From: CAZEMR01 sp964513465
GTDB taxonomy: Bacteria > Bacteroidota > Ignavibacteria > Kapaibacteriales > UBA2268
DNA: 47,515 nt
NCBI GenBank assembly: GCA_964513465.1
Contig: CAZEMR010000021.1
Coordinates: 1 to 47,515 of the forward strand
Direction of reading: 5' to 3'
Shown here: one piece after another, positions 25,792 to 35,518 of the stretch
How positions within the stretch are numbered: position 1 is the first letter of the stretch
How the letters are laid out: each line of letters starts with the position of its first letter
The notes under the pieces: generated by a model
What the model was told of the DNA's origin: nothing
Seen by the model: the letters and a program-made list of their open reading frames with translations, nothing else
Database searches by the model: none
Made by a program: the position numbers and the translations under genes

Positions 25792-25815
25792 GCGGCGGGG
25801 ATACTAACCCGCCGC
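25792..25815 (+). terminator. GC-rich hairpin after secreted paralogue 1
   Basis: A perfect 8-bp stem of G and C (25792-25799 with 25808-25815) with an 8-base loop, 30 bases past the stop codon. The following sequence (agaggtatttt) has only a weak, displaced U tract. Its 5' arm (GCGGCGGG) is identical to that of the hairpin after paralogue 2. Likely a terminator, possibly leaky. Confidence 0.6.
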
Positions 25816-25969
25816 AGAGGTATTTTCGATGTCTGGTCGGCTATGAAATTAAACAGACTTAATCAAATATTCGAGCTTATTCAACGTATAAGTATTTGGA
25901 GATTAAACCATAAACGAAAATATTTCATAAATTAGTAATGTTTATTAATAAAATATGTAGCAAACTAAA

Positions 25970-28900
25970 ATGGACACAAGAATGATCAAAAAATTACTCG
26001 TTTTGTTCTCTTTGTTTTTCTTTGCCTTTTCGATTACTCAGCTTAACGCGCAGAAAGTCGATCGCGAAGCGATCAAGAAAAAACTAATGAAGGAACATTT
26101 GCTGAACAGCTCCGCACAGGGTCGCGAGTTCTGGATTGCTATTCCCCCGAACGAGGTGCCCGAGCATAGCACCAACGTGCTCGAATTATACGTCACAGCT
26201 TCCGAAAACACGGTTGTTGAATACTGGATTCCCGGCCGCGGCAAACGCCTGACCAAGCCCATCAACGCTATGAGCGTGGCTTCTTTTTCGACCGAAACCG
26301 GCGAGATGACCTGGGATCAGGAAGTCCGTATCAGCGAAAAGATTACCCACGAGGGTATCCGCCTGAAATCCGACAAGCCGATATCGGTGTATGTGCTTAA
26401 TGGAAAGACGGTTACCTCCGAGGGATATCTTGCAATTCCGATGTCATCATGGGGACGTAAATATATACATTGCTCATATTATGATTTCAAAGAAGGTCGT
26501 CCATGGGCGACTGGTTTCCTGCTTGTGGCGGGCGAGGATAATACTTCGATAAAAATTAACCTTAAGGGTATCGGCAAGGGATATGCCAAGACTCTTCATG
26601 GGCGTGATATCGGAGACCGCTGGGAAGTAACCCTGAACAAGGGCGATACATATATGGTGCGCGGCGACGCCAAAACCCGCGGCCAGTTCGATATGAGCGG
26701 TACTGAATTCCTCGGCAATAAGCCGTTCGGTCTGATTTCGTTCCATATGCGCACGATGATCCCGGCGCTTGTCGTAACCAGCGGCCGCGACCATCTTTGC
26801 GAGATGATGCCGCCGGTCACCGCGTGGGGCAAGAGATACGCAACGGTGGAATACGATCGCGGCAGCGACAAAGGCGACTTTTTCCGTATTGTCGCATCCG
26901 AGCCGAACACCCGTTACCGGGTGAAATGGTTCGACCTCATCAGCAACCGACTTATCGGCCAGCGCGAGGGTACGCTTCGCAATGCAGGCGATTTCGAGGA
27001 ATTCCTCGAAACTCCGGCCACCATGCCGCACGACCTGCAGAGTATCCGCGGGGCATCCGTCTGGGAAGCCGACAAGCCGGTACTCGTAATGCAGTATTCG
27101 TATTCGGCAAACTGGGACAACGCAAGCATGTTCGACCCGTTCATGATCCTTGTTACTGCCGTAGAGCAGTATATCCCCGGCACCGTGTTCCAGACACCGG
27201 CGAATAAAGCATTCGCAGACAATAACTTTAATATTATAGCTATCGGCGATACCGCCGATGAGGAAAATCATTTCCGATTGCTGAAATCAATCGAGATCGA
27301 CGGAGTGCCGATCTGGAAGAATAATCAGCAATTCCTGTTCAATAGAATTCCCGAGACAGATCTTTACTGGGCCAAGCTCAAAGTCGAACCCGGAGCGCAT
27401 CATATCCAGGGCGATACCAAATTCGGCGGATATGTATATGGTTTCAGCAGCTTCGACTCCTACGGCTGGCCTGCGGCGATGGCTTTCAACACCATCGGCG
27501 AGGTCGATTCTCTTCCGCCCCAGATTTTTAAAACCGGTACATGCGGCGTATTTGATATTAAACTGACCGAGCTCCGCAATGGGGAGGAAGGTGACGACCC
27601 CATCCAGATCGACAAGGGTGTGGATGAGATAGTCGAACTTGAAGATTCATATAATATGGAATACAGTATTGATGATTTCGAAGCATGGCCTCCGAATTAT
27701 GACTATACTTTCGAATATAGCGTAGTCGATCCCTATCAGGACGGCAAGGCTGTATTTGCGGTGTTCGACCGCGCCGGCAATATGGCGCTGGATAGCATCG
27801 AATACGAGGCGGACAGCCTTTTGCTCGATCCGGAAATCGTGGAATTCGGAATGGTCCGCGTTAACGAAACAAAAGAATTGCCCGCAAAATTGCAGAGCAA
27901 TTCCGATGATAATATAACTTTAGTGGATATTCGCCTGAAATACGGCGAGGTTTATACAATTACTCAGGGCGATGTCAATCCCGACGCTCCGATGCCGCTC
28001 GCACCTGGCGCAATTCACGATCTGATGATTGCCTATACTCCCGACCAGGAGGGGCTTCGCGAGCGCGACAAAGATGTCGATACGCTTATCGTCGAGACAG
28101 AATGCCTGCGCTGGGCATGGCCCGTTACCGGCCGGGGTGTGATTCCTCGTATCGAGGTCGAGGACTGGAATGCTGGTACGCTTGTCGTGGGAACTTCCGT
28201 ATGCAAGAAAGCCGACCAGAATCGCGGTCTGCGCATCGAAAATCCGGGAACCGACACTTTGATAATTACCGGAATCACCGGCTATTCGGATCCGTTCTCG
28301 CTTAGCGATCCGACAGTGCCGCCGCTTCCGATTACCGTACTTCCGGGCGAGATAGTATACCTCGAGGAAATGTGCTTTGCGCCGACAGCAGTGGGCAATT
28401 TCTCGCAGGATATCGTGCTCCACAGCAATGCAGTCGGTCCCGATAGCGTTTCTGTTTGGAGCGGAAATGGAGTGCAGCCCGGCCCGACGATTACCCTTTA
28501 TGACTGGGGCAAGCGCCGAGTCCAAACGGTAAACGAAGGCCAGATTTATATGCGCAACAAAGGAAGCTCGAAGGTAACGATAACAGACATTGATCTCGAA
28601 AATTCCGGCGATGCGAATTTCAGAATTAAAAGCATCAAGCCGCAGCTGAATCCCGTGATTGAGCTGTTCGAGGAGACTAATACTAATCCGAATGTTACCA
28701 AAGAAGTCGTGATCACCGTAGAATTCATTCCTCAGGCCGAGGAAACATATCACAACGCAATTGTGCCGACCTTCTCCGAAGAGGATGCGATCGAGCCCGG
28801 CACTGTGATTGGCGATCTCGACGGCATCGGTATCCTTCCCAAGCTGGAAGTGACCGGTTATACATTCTGGCCGCCGATATTGCTCAATGATACTCACGAC

Positions 28901-30247
28901 GACATTGGCAAGGTTCGCATCTATAACCCGAGCGAGACTTCGCCAACATATATTGAATCGATCAACTGGTCTAACAATAGCGATAACGATTTCGAATGGG
29001 TAACCCAGCCGACGCAGGACTTCGAACTCGGCATGGGCGAATCCCTCGAATTCGATGTCAGGTTTACCGCACGCGGCATTAACGACCGTCTTGCGGTAGT
29101 CGAAGTCGTATCCGACGCAGAGCCGGGCCCCCAGACAGATCCGCGGGTTACCGATACAGCACACGTACGCGGCTATGGCTATGAGAAAGGCCTTTCGGTA
29201 GGCAATCTGGATTATGGCGACGTGTTACTTTGCGATAAGCCTGAAATGACTGTTGAAATTCGCAATACCAGCCAGACGTCAGTTGCGACGATTTATGACT
29301 TCATAGCCGAGATCGGCGACATCGGTTCGTTCGCAATCGAAGACATTTTCCCGACTGATATTCAGCCGGGCGATGCACTTCCGGTTCGCGTGACGTTCGA
29401 TCCCGGAGTGGGCAGCCGCACTGGCCCCTTCCATGTGGACGCGAAGGTATACAGCAATTTCGATACTCTGACGTCGACCTTCGACGCGGAAGTATATGAT
29501 GTAACAGTCTCACTCGATATGCCTACTCTTTACGGAATGGCACCCGGTATGCAGACTATCGACAACCCGCCCGCACAGGCATTCCCGATAATCGTCCGAA
29601 GCGATGACTGGGCGGATGCGAATGTTACAGATTTCCGGATCGATGTGATATACAAAAAGGACTGGATGTTTTTCGCAGAAAAAATCACCAAAGGCGACGT
29701 GCTCGACCAGAGCTGGACAATCACAGCAACGGAATATGCAATCGACGACATCTGGTCGCGCGCAGAAATCGAAGGCCACGGCACCACACCGATCTCTCGC
29801 AACGGTCAGCTCGTAAGGCCGGTATATACAATTATGCTGGCGGATTCCTCGCAGTTTATGCCGGACTTCGGAGAAATCACATTCTTCGATCGCGACGCCT
29901 GCGTACTCAAGGATCCTCAGCCGGGCGAGATTAACATCAATACCTGTGTGCAGGACCTGAGGAATGTTACATTTACCACTACTAAATACGCGCTTCAGGA
30001 AGTCGGCCCCAATCCGGCCACCGGAAGCACCGTGAATATCAAATACGGAGTCGGCCTGAAGACTCATACCACTTTGGAGCTTTATAATTCCACAGGCGAA
30101 AGAGTCGAAACTCTGGTGGATAAAGTGCAGGAAGTCGGCGATTACGAGCTCGTGCTGAGCACCGATCGTTTGGGTTCGGGTACGTATATTGTCCGCATGA
30201 AGAGCGGTCCATACGAAGATGTTCGCAGATTTGTAATAGTCAAATAA
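25970..30247 (+). CDS. Giant secreted protein with IgGFc-like N-domain, anchor-D-like repeats and T9SS sorting domain (copy 2)
   Basis: 1425 residues, collinear with the upstream copy over the whole length and roughly half identical by eye. The signal peptide ends near LNAQ (about residue 28). Shared blocks include AQGREFWIAIPPNE, SVYVLNGKTVTSEGYLAIPM, VLVMQYSYSANWDNAS, GYVYGFSSFDSYGWPAAMAF, ECLRWAWPV with DWNAG, and NPGTDTLIITGI. The cohesin-like segment and T9SS sorting domain (from about 1345; GPNPATGST, FVIVK end) are also kept. Cysteines in the repeat region are largely conserved between the copies, which suggests conserved disulphides. A start at the second ATG (25982) is possible and would shorten the signal peptide by four residues. 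The gene is followed by a strong terminator. Confidence 0.85.
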   Translation: MDTRMIKKLLVLFSLFFFAFSITQLNAQKVDREAIKKKLMKEHLLNSSAQGREFWIAIPPNEVPEHSTNVLELYVTASENTVVEYWIPGRGKRLTKPINAMSVASFSTETGEMTWDQEVRISEKITHEGIRLKSDKPISVYVLNGKTVTSEGYLAIPMSSWGRKYIHCSYYDFKEGRPWATGFLLVAGEDNTSIKINLKGIGKGYAKTLHGRDIGDRWEVTLNKGDTYMVRGDAKTRGQFDMSGTEFLGNKPFGLISFHMRTMIPALVVTSGRDHLCEMMPPVTAWGKRYATVEYDRGSDKGDFFRIVASEPNTRYRVKWFDLISNRLIGQREGTLRNAGDFEEFLETPATMPHDLQSIRGASVWEADKPVLVMQYSYSANWDNASMFDPFMILVTAVEQYIPGTVFQTPANKAFADNNFNIIAIGDTADEENHFRLLKSIEIDGVPIWKNNQQFLFNRIPETDLYWAKLKVEPGAHHIQGDTKFGGYVYGFSSFDSYGWPAAMAFNTIGEVDSLPPQIFKTGTCGVFDIKLTELRNGEEGDDPIQIDKGVDEIVELEDSYNMEYSIDDFEAWPPNYDYTFEYSVVDPYQDGKAVFAVFDRAGNMALDSIEYEADSLLLDPEIVEFGMVRVNETKELPAKLQSNSDDNITLVDIRLKYGEVYTITQGDVNPDAPMPLAPGAIHDLMIAYTPDQEGLRERDKDVDTLIVETECLRWAWPVTGRGVIPRIEVEDWNAGTLVVGTSVCKKADQNRGLRIENPGTDTLIITGITGYSDPFSLSDPTVPPLPITVLPGEIVYLEEMCFAPTAVGNFSQDIVLHSNAVGPDSVSVWSGNGVQPGPTITLYDWGKRRVQTVNEGQIYMRNKGSSKVTITDIDLENSGDANFRIKSIKPQLNPVIELFEETNTNPNVTKEVVITVEFIPQAEETYHNAIVPTFSEEDAIEPGTVIGDLDGIGILPKLEVTGYTFWPPILLNDTHDDIGKVRIYNPSETSPTYIESINWSNNSDNDFEWVTQPTQDFELGMGESLEFDVRFTARGINDRLAVVEVVSDAEPGPQTDPRVTDTAHVRGYGYEKGLSVGNLDYGDVLLCDKPEMTVEIRNTSQTSVATIYDFIAEIGDIGSFAIEDIFPTDIQPGDALPVRVTFDPGVGSRTGPFHVDAKVYSNFDTLTSTFDAEVYDVTVSLDMPTLYGMAPGMQTIDNPPAQAFPIIVRSDDWADANVTDFRIDVIYKKDWMFFAEKITKGDVLDQSWTITATEYAIDDIWSRAEIEGHGTTPISRNGQLVRPVYTIMLADSSQFMPDFGEITFFDRDACVLKDPQPGEININTCVQDLRNVTFTTTKYALQEVGPNPATGSTVNIKYGVGLKTHTTLELYNSTGERVETLVDKVQEVGDYELVLSTDRLGSGTYIVRMKSGPYEDVRRFVIVK

Positions 30248-30273
30248 TCTCCGAACAGGAGATTCGATAAATT

Positions 30274-30308
30274 GCGGCGGGTTCCGATTCGGAGCCCGTC
30301 GCTTTTTT
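30274..30308 (+). terminator. Strong intrinsic terminator after secreted paralogue 2
   Basis: A continuous 13-bp stem with two G-U pairs (30274-30286 with 30290-30302) and a 3-base loop is followed immediately by six T residues. It begins 26 bases after the stop codon and has the textbook form of a rho-independent terminator. Confidence 0.92.
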
Positions 30309-30402
30309 ATTTGAAATTCGATTTCAGATAAAATGCAAATTATGAGTTTGCCAATTCGTTTATTTTGTTAAATTATCAAATTATACAGAAAACGGATATT
30401 CC

Positions 30403-31764
30403 ATGAGTTTATCGATAAATTTTCTTGGCGGGATCGGAGATGTCGGCGCTAATTCATCATATATATATTCCGATGGCACCGGTCTGCTGATTGATACCGG
30501 ACTTCATCCCAACAAACGCGACCGCGACACTTTTCCGCATTATGAAATGATCACAGAGATGCCATGCGATCTTGGTTTGCTGACCCATGCCCATACCGAC
30601 CACATAGGCGGATTGCCCTATGCGCTCAAGTTCTTTCCGCATATGAGGGTTATGGCCAGCCGTCCAACGCGTGACATCGCCGAATACATGCTTCGCGATA
30701 CAGTTCGGCTGCTGCGCAGCGAAGTGATGGACCATTTCGAAAAAGACACGCTTTCATTATATACCGAGCAGACTCTGAAAAAAATCAATCTGATAATCGA
30801 GGGTATTAAATCGGGGCAGACGTTCAGTTACCGCGGCCGAGACGGCGCTTCGGATTTGAGCATCACTCTGAGGTCGTCCGGGCATATTCTGGGGTCATCG
30901 TCCGTATTTATCGAAACCCAGGGCAAGCGGCTGCTCCACACCGGCGACGTCAATTTCCGCGACCAGGCAATATTGCGCGGCGCTGATTTGCCACGCGGCC
31001 ATCTCGATGCCCTTATAATCGAATCAACGAATGCCAACGAAGAGAATTTGCCGCTTTACGAAGACGAGACAAAGCGCCTGGGTAAATATATAAACGAGAT
31101 AGCCGACCGCAACGGCTCGGTGCTGATTCCGTCGTTTGCTCTCGGCAAAACCCAGGAAATACTACGCGTGGTCTATTCGCTGATGCGACGCGGATCGATA
31201 CCCACAATGTCGATATATACCGCGGGACTAGCTCGGCGTATTTCGATTATTTATGACCATTATTGCTACAGCGAACAAATGAAGCATCCGGGATTCGAGG
31301 TGTCGGACATTCCTCAGTTGCCGATCCACCGCAACCATTTCTATCGCGGCGATTATTTCAAAGAGCCCTCGATTGTGATTTGCACAAACGGAATGATGAA
31401 TAAAAACACGCTTTCGTACAAGCTGGCGCGCAAGTGGTTCACGTTGCCGCGCTTCGGAATTGCTATTATCGGCTATCAGGATCCGCGTACTCCCGGCTAC
31501 GCCGCGCTAAATTCGGAAGAGGGTAAAGCATTTGATTTTGGCGGGAAAAATATATTACGCAAATGCTCGCTCGAGCGATTCCGGTTTACCTCGCACGCGC
31601 GGATTGAGGATTCGCTTGAATATATTGAGCAAACCAAACCGAAACTGCTGTTCATAGTCCACGGCGACGAATCTGCTGGCGAGAATCTGGCCGACCGCGC
31701 TATGGAGATAAGCCCCCAAAGCCGGGTGATTCTGCCCGAAATCGGAAGAGATTATCCGATATAG
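30403..31764 (+). CDS. Beta-CASP metallo-beta-lactamase-fold nuclease, probable RNase
   Basis: A 453-residue two-metal hydrolase of the CPSF-like/RNase J superfamily. The metal motifs are HAHTDH (motif 2, near residue 63), SGH followed by ILGSS (motif 3, near 160), and the Asp of LLHTGD (motif 4, near 183). The beta-CASP part shows the motif A Glu (IIEST), IPSFALGKTQE, the motif B His (near SHARIEDS) and the motif C His (VHGDESAG). There is no KH domain, and it is shorter than RNase J, which fits the MBL-fold RNA exonuclease/endonuclease group acting in mRNA or tRNA processing. It stands alone between the secreted-protein terminator and a kinase gene 94 bases downstream. Confidence 0.88.
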   Translation: MSLSINFLGGIGDVGANSSYIYSDGTGLLIDTGLHPNKRDRDTFPHYEMITEMPCDLGLLTHAHTDHIGGLPYALKFFPHMRVMASRPTRDIAEYMLRDTVRLLRSEVMDHFEKDTLSLYTEQTLKKINLIIEGIKSGQTFSYRGRDGASDLSITLRSSGHILGSSSVFIETQGKRLLHTGDVNFRDQAILRGADLPRGHLDALIIESTNANEENLPLYEDETKRLGKYINEIADRNGSVLIPSFALGKTQEILRVVYSLMRRGSIPTMSIYTAGLARRISIIYDHYCYSEQMKHPGFEVSDIPQLPIHRNHFYRGDYFKEPSIVICTNGMMNKNTLSYKLARKWFTLPRFGIAIIGYQDPRTPGYAALNSEEGKAFDFGGKNILRKCSLERFRFTSHARIEDSLEYIEQTKPKLLFIVHGDESAGENLADRAMEISPQSRVILPEIGRDYPI

Positions 31765-31858
31765 AATTAATTGAATATTCATGGTTAATTTTTTTGTTTT
31801 TCTGATGATTATTTGCAATTTTATGCATTGACCGATCAAACATTATTGAAGAATAGAA

Positions 31859-33475
31859 ATGGAAATTGCGCGGATACTCATAGTCGAGGATGACGAATTT
31901 TTTGCAGAAAAAATAAAAGAAAATCTGGAGAAAAACGGATTTAATATTTGCGGTATTTCCAAAACAGGAACCGATGCAATTAAAAAGGCCGCCAGCACCA
32001 AGCCACACCTTGTGCTGATGGATATCCACCTTAGCGGCAATCTCGACGGAGTCGAAACCGCAGGATACATTTATCGGAATATGGAAGTTCCGGTAGTTTA
32101 TCTTACCTCGCTGATGAACAACAAAATACTCGAACGCGCCAAAAAAACAGAGCCATTCGGTTTTATCCCAAAAAATATTGCGTATGACCAGATTTCGATT
32201 ATGATAGAATTTGCGCTCTATAAGCATAAAGTACTCGTCAAAGAGCGCGAAATGCACCGCAAGCTGATCGACAACCAGAAAAAATTCGAAAATATTGTGA
32301 ATGCCGCCCGTGATGCCATTATTTTTATCGATACCGACGATGTGATTACATTCTGGAATCCCGCTTCTAAGCATACATTCCATTATGATGCGGAAGAGGC
32401 AATCGGGCAGAATTTCTTTGAGCTGCTGATTTCGGACGAATACAGAATCGACCTTTATCAAGCCTTTCAATCTACCAAAAGCGGCAATAAATCAATTTTA
32501 TTTGAAAATACTCTCGAACTGTATGCAAAGCAGAAAGAGGGCGATCTTATACCGGTCGAAATGTCGCTTACTGCGTTGCAGGTAGAGGATAAATGGTACG
32601 CCTGCGCTTTTGTACGCGATGTTACCACACGGATTATCGCCGAGGAAGAGGTCAATAAGCTGATTGAGGAAATGCAGGTATCCAAAGAAATCCTCGAGCA
32701 GAACGCTAACGAGCTGGTATATCTGAATCATAAGCTCTCCGAATCCGAATCCCAGCTGCAGGAGCTGAACGCGAGCAAGGATAAATTCTTCTCGATTATC
32801 GCCCACGACCTGAAGGGGCCCTTCCAGGGGCTGCTCGGCTATTCGCAGATGCTCTCAAGCGATATCGAAAATCTGACTAAAGAGGAAATAGCCGATTTTG
32901 CGAAAAGCCTGAACGAATCGGCCGAGCATTTGTTCAAATTGCTCGAGAATCTGCTCCACTGGTCTCGAATCCAGCGAGGGGTAATCGAAAACAATCCGGA
33001 CCATGCCGAGCTGATCCAGATTGTGGACATCAACATCGCGCTGATCTATACCCGCGCGCAACAGAAGGGCATCGAGCTTATCAACGAAGTGCCCGAGGCG
33101 CTATATATATATGCCGACATCAATATGGTCAATACGGTGCTGCGAAATCTGCTGAGCAATGCAGTCAAATTCACTTCCGAAGGCGACAAAATCGGCGTAC
33201 GCGCCCGCGAGCTTGAATACCAGACCATCGAGGTTGAGGTGTTCGACACCGGTATAGGAATGGATAAATCCGCACGCGAGAAAATTTTCCGGATAGACTC
33301 GCATCATACCACTCCCGGCACAAATAACGAGCAGGGCACCGGTCTGGGGTTGATCCTGTGCAAAGAGCTCGTCGAAAAATGCCGCGGACACATCCGCGTG
33401 GACAGCGAGCCCGGCAAAGGCGCTTCGTTCCGGTTCACGCTTCCTAAGGGCAGCGGCGAAAACTATTCCGATTAA
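31859..33475 (+). CDS. Receiver-PAS-histidine kinase hybrid (second type)
   Basis: 538 residues with no membrane segment. The receiver (1-125) is of the HLSGxxDGVE type with D55 and K105. A PAS domain (about 138-262) begins FENIVNAARDAIIFID. A coiled coil (about 263-308) leads to HisKA with H316 in an AHDLKGPFQGLLGY H-box, then a HATPase with NLLSNAVKFT, DTGIGM and GTGLGLIL. The kinase core differs from those of the island at 4-13 kb, so it is not a recent copy of them. No dedicated response regulator lies next to it; it is flanked by a beta-CASP nuclease and exonuclease III, which suggests a stand-alone unit. Its input signal is unknown. Confidence 0.9.
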   Translation: MEIARILIVEDDEFFAEKIKENLEKNGFNICGISKTGTDAIKKAASTKPHLVLMDIHLSGNLDGVETAGYIYRNMEVPVVYLTSLMNNKILERAKKTEPFGFIPKNIAYDQISIMIEFALYKHKVLVKEREMHRKLIDNQKKFENIVNAARDAIIFIDTDDVITFWNPASKHTFHYDAEEAIGQNFFELLISDEYRIDLYQAFQSTKSGNKSILFENTLELYAKQKEGDLIPVEMSLTALQVEDKWYACAFVRDVTTRIIAEEEVNKLIEEMQVSKEILEQNANELVYLNHKLSESESQLQELNASKDKFFSIIAHDLKGPFQGLLGYSQMLSSDIENLTKEEIADFAKSLNESAEHLFKLLENLLHWSRIQRGVIENNPDHAELIQIVDINIALIYTRAQQKGIELINEVPEALYIYADINMVNTVLRNLLSNAVKFTSEGDKIGVRARELEYQTIEVEVFDTGIGMDKSAREKIFRIDSHHTTPGTNNEQGTGLGLILCKELVEKCRGHIRVDSEPGKGASFRFTLPKGSGENYSD

Positions 33476-33552
33476 TCACCCCTGATGAGCGAAACTCAAT
33501 ATTCAAGCAAGTTTACTGATAGTAATGTTTAATATTTTTAAAACAAAATATT

Positions 33553-34359
33553 ATGAAAATTGTAACATGGAATATCAACGGGATACGGTCCGTAATCGGT
33601 CAGACAAAAAGCACCCGCCGCGGAAAAGTCACACAGGAAAACCGCCTTTTTGAATATATTGACGATGAAAAGCCGGATATACTCTGTCTGCAGGAGACCA
33701 AGGCCACTCTCGACCAGATCGACGAAGATCTGCGCTACCCGCCCGGATACGAAGGATATTATCATTCTTCCCGCTCGAAAAAAGGCTATAGCGGAGTAGT
33801 GACATATTCAAAAAATAAAGCGGAAGAAGTGATATTCGAGCTGGGAATCGAAAGGTTCGACCGGGAGGGAAGGCTCTGCGAAACCGATTTCGGGGATTTC
33901 GTATTGCTAAATGTATATTTCCCAAAAGGATACGCCGAGCAGGAGCGCTTGCAGTATAAGCTCGGCTTTTATGATGCATTATTCGACCACGCCGAAAAGC
34001 ATCGAAATAATGGCCGCGAGATAATTATCTCCGGTGATTATAATACTGCGCATAAAGAGATAGACCTGGCCCGCCCGAAGGAAAACCAGGCAACATCGGG
34101 CTTTCTGCCCGAAGAGCGCGAAAAATTCGATGAAATACTCGACAGGGGGTATATCGATGCATTCCGCGAATTCATTGATGAGGGCGGCCACTACACATGG
34201 TGGAGCCAACGCGGACGCGCCCGCGAGAACAACGTGGGGTGGCGCATCGATTATCATCTTGTGACCAAAGGCATCGCCGGGAAGATGAAGGATTGCTATA
34301 TCCGGCCGGACGTCATGGGATCGGACCACTGCCCGGTTGTGCTCGAGCTTGATTTATAA
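33553..34359 (+). CDS. xthA: Exodeoxyribonuclease III (AP endonuclease)
   Basis: A 268-residue member of the exonuclease III/APE1 family that cleaves at abasic sites and trims 3' ends in base-excision repair. Conserved motifs are WNINGIRS at the N-terminus, the metal-binding Glu in LQETKA, KGYSGV, the active-site region SGDYNTAHKEIDLA, the RIDYHL block and the terminal GSDHCPV with the catalytic Asp-His pair. Compared with E. coli XthA the N-terminus has a basic insertion of about ten residues (QTKSTRRGKV) before the second helix. The gene lies 77 bases after the kinase and 87 bases before a FecR-like gene. Confidence 0.94.
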   Translation: MKIVTWNINGIRSVIGQTKSTRRGKVTQENRLFEYIDDEKPDILCLQETKATLDQIDEDLRYPPGYEGYYHSSRSKKGYSGVVTYSKNKAEEVIFELGIERFDREGRLCETDFGDFVLLNVYFPKGYAEQERLQYKLGFYDALFDHAEKHRNNGREIIISGDYNTAHKEIDLARPKENQATSGFLPEEREKFDEILDRGYIDAFREFIDEGGHYTWWSQRGRARENNVGWRIDYHLVTKGIAGKMKDCYIRPDVMGSDHCPVVLELDL

Positions 34360-34446
34360 TCCCCGGTTTTATGAATGATTATTGAAGTATATTTTAAAAG
34401 AAATTAGCGGCGCAATCCGCCCGAATTCCACAATTTTGGAGTATAT

Positions 34447-35463
34447 ATGAAGCAATTTTTCAGGCTGGCAATAATTATGTTTATTATGGCCGGCGCATCG
34501 CTTTATGCCGCCAAACCGGCTTTCCAGGTGCTTGCGCTCAAAGGCGCGGTTGATGTCGAAAGTAAGGGCGTGACCTCGAAAGTCCAATTCGGCGATATTC
34601 TTCATGCCGGGCAGGTGGTAATGCTTGGCGAGGGCGACTATCTGGCGCTGATCCATTCCGAAGGCGCAACGCTCGAATTCAACGAGGCGGGAGAGTATAA
34701 TATCTCTGAATACGCTGATAATTATAAAAATAAAAAAGCGGTGGCAACCACCGATCTTGTTAAATCCTTATTATTCGAAATTCGCACAACCGAGAAATTG
34801 CTGCCGGATTGCCCTGGCAACCGCGAAATCGAAATCGGGTCCGATCTTTTCGCCGAGCAAAACAGAAAATCCCGTTCATCATTTGGTAAGCCCGGCTCCG
34901 GCAAAAAGAGCCAGTCCGCCAGGGATGTCAATATTTTTAAAAAAATCGATTTCGGAATCAAAGCCCCGCGATGGACATATCTCGGCATTGAGCCAATTTT
35001 TATCGATTGGGATGACGTTCCTGTTGCGGGGAATTATAGATTCGTTATCGAAGATCAGCGGGGGGAGATTATATTTTCCAAAATTTCGGCAATCAGCGAA
35101 ATGGAATTCGATCTGGCAAAAATTGTGAATTCGGATTCACCATCTGAATTGAATGGAAAATATTCATGGCATATCGAATCGGCGAAAGAGCCATCGATTC
35201 GTACTGATGATTATCAATTTAGGGTTGTAGTCGAAAAATATCAAGAAGGCTCCGAATTCGGGGATAATTATACAGATTTAATGGACATGGACGATACCCC
35301 GCTGCGTGATATGCTGCTCGGCGCGCATCATGAGAAATTCGGATTCTATTACGATGCGATGAATTATTACAAGCGGGCAGTGGAGCTTTCGGGCAATTCG
35401 GATCAGTATCGCAAATACTTCGAATTATATATGTATCGTATAAAACGAACCCGGACGGAATAA
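34447..35463 (+). CDS. Exported FecR-like protein of unknown function
   Basis: 338 residues with a signal peptide (cleavage near SLYAA, residue 21). Residues about 27-90 (LALKGAVDVESKG, FGDILHAGQVVMLGEGDYLALIH, ATLEF) look like a FecR-type beta domain, usually periplasmic and anti-sigma- or polymer-binding. A Ser/Lys-rich linker (about 138-160) follows, then an Ig-like segment (about 180-265; IFIDWDDVPVAGNYRFVIED, GKYSWHIES). The C-terminus (about 285-335) has one TPR-like pair of helices (YYDAMNYYKRAVELSG). There is no membrane anchor after the signal peptide, so it is periplasmic or outer-membrane associated. GGAG precedes the start, and it ends in front of a two-way terminator shared with rpoZ. 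Confidence 0.7.
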   Translation: MKQFFRLAIIMFIMAGASLYAAKPAFQVLALKGAVDVESKGVTSKVQFGDILHAGQVVMLGEGDYLALIHSEGATLEFNEAGEYNISEYADNYKNKKAVATTDLVKSLLFEIRTTEKLLPDCPGNREIEIGSDLFAEQNRKSRSSFGKPGSGKKSQSARDVNIFKKIDFGIKAPRWTYLGIEPIFIDWDDVPVAGNYRFVIEDQRGEIIFSKISAISEMEFDLAKIVNSDSPSELNGKYSWHIESAKEPSIRTDDYQFRVVVEKYQEGSEFGDNYTDLMDMDDTPLRDMLLGAHHEKFGFYYDAMNYYKRAVELSGNSDQYRKYFELYMYRIKRTRTE

Positions 35464-35469
35464 AAATAA

Positions 35470-35496
35470 GGCTGCCCGCAATTAAAGCAGGCAGCC
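35470..35496. terminator. Bidirectional terminator between the FecR-like gene and rpoZ
   Basis: A 10-position stem with one mismatch (35470-35479 with 35487-35496) and a 7-base loop lies between two convergent genes. On the minus strand it is followed by TTATTTTTATT, a good U tract for rpoZ. On the plus strand the tail is weaker (atatatgaaatatt). It starts 6 bases after the plus-strand stop. Confidence 0.82.
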
Positions 35497-35518
35497 ATAT
35501 ATGAAATATTAAAAATTA

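Noticed and set aside
27920..29164. A 414-codon open frame on the minus strand
   Set aside because: Same situation opposite the second secreted paralogue; it has no ribosome site or recognisable domain.
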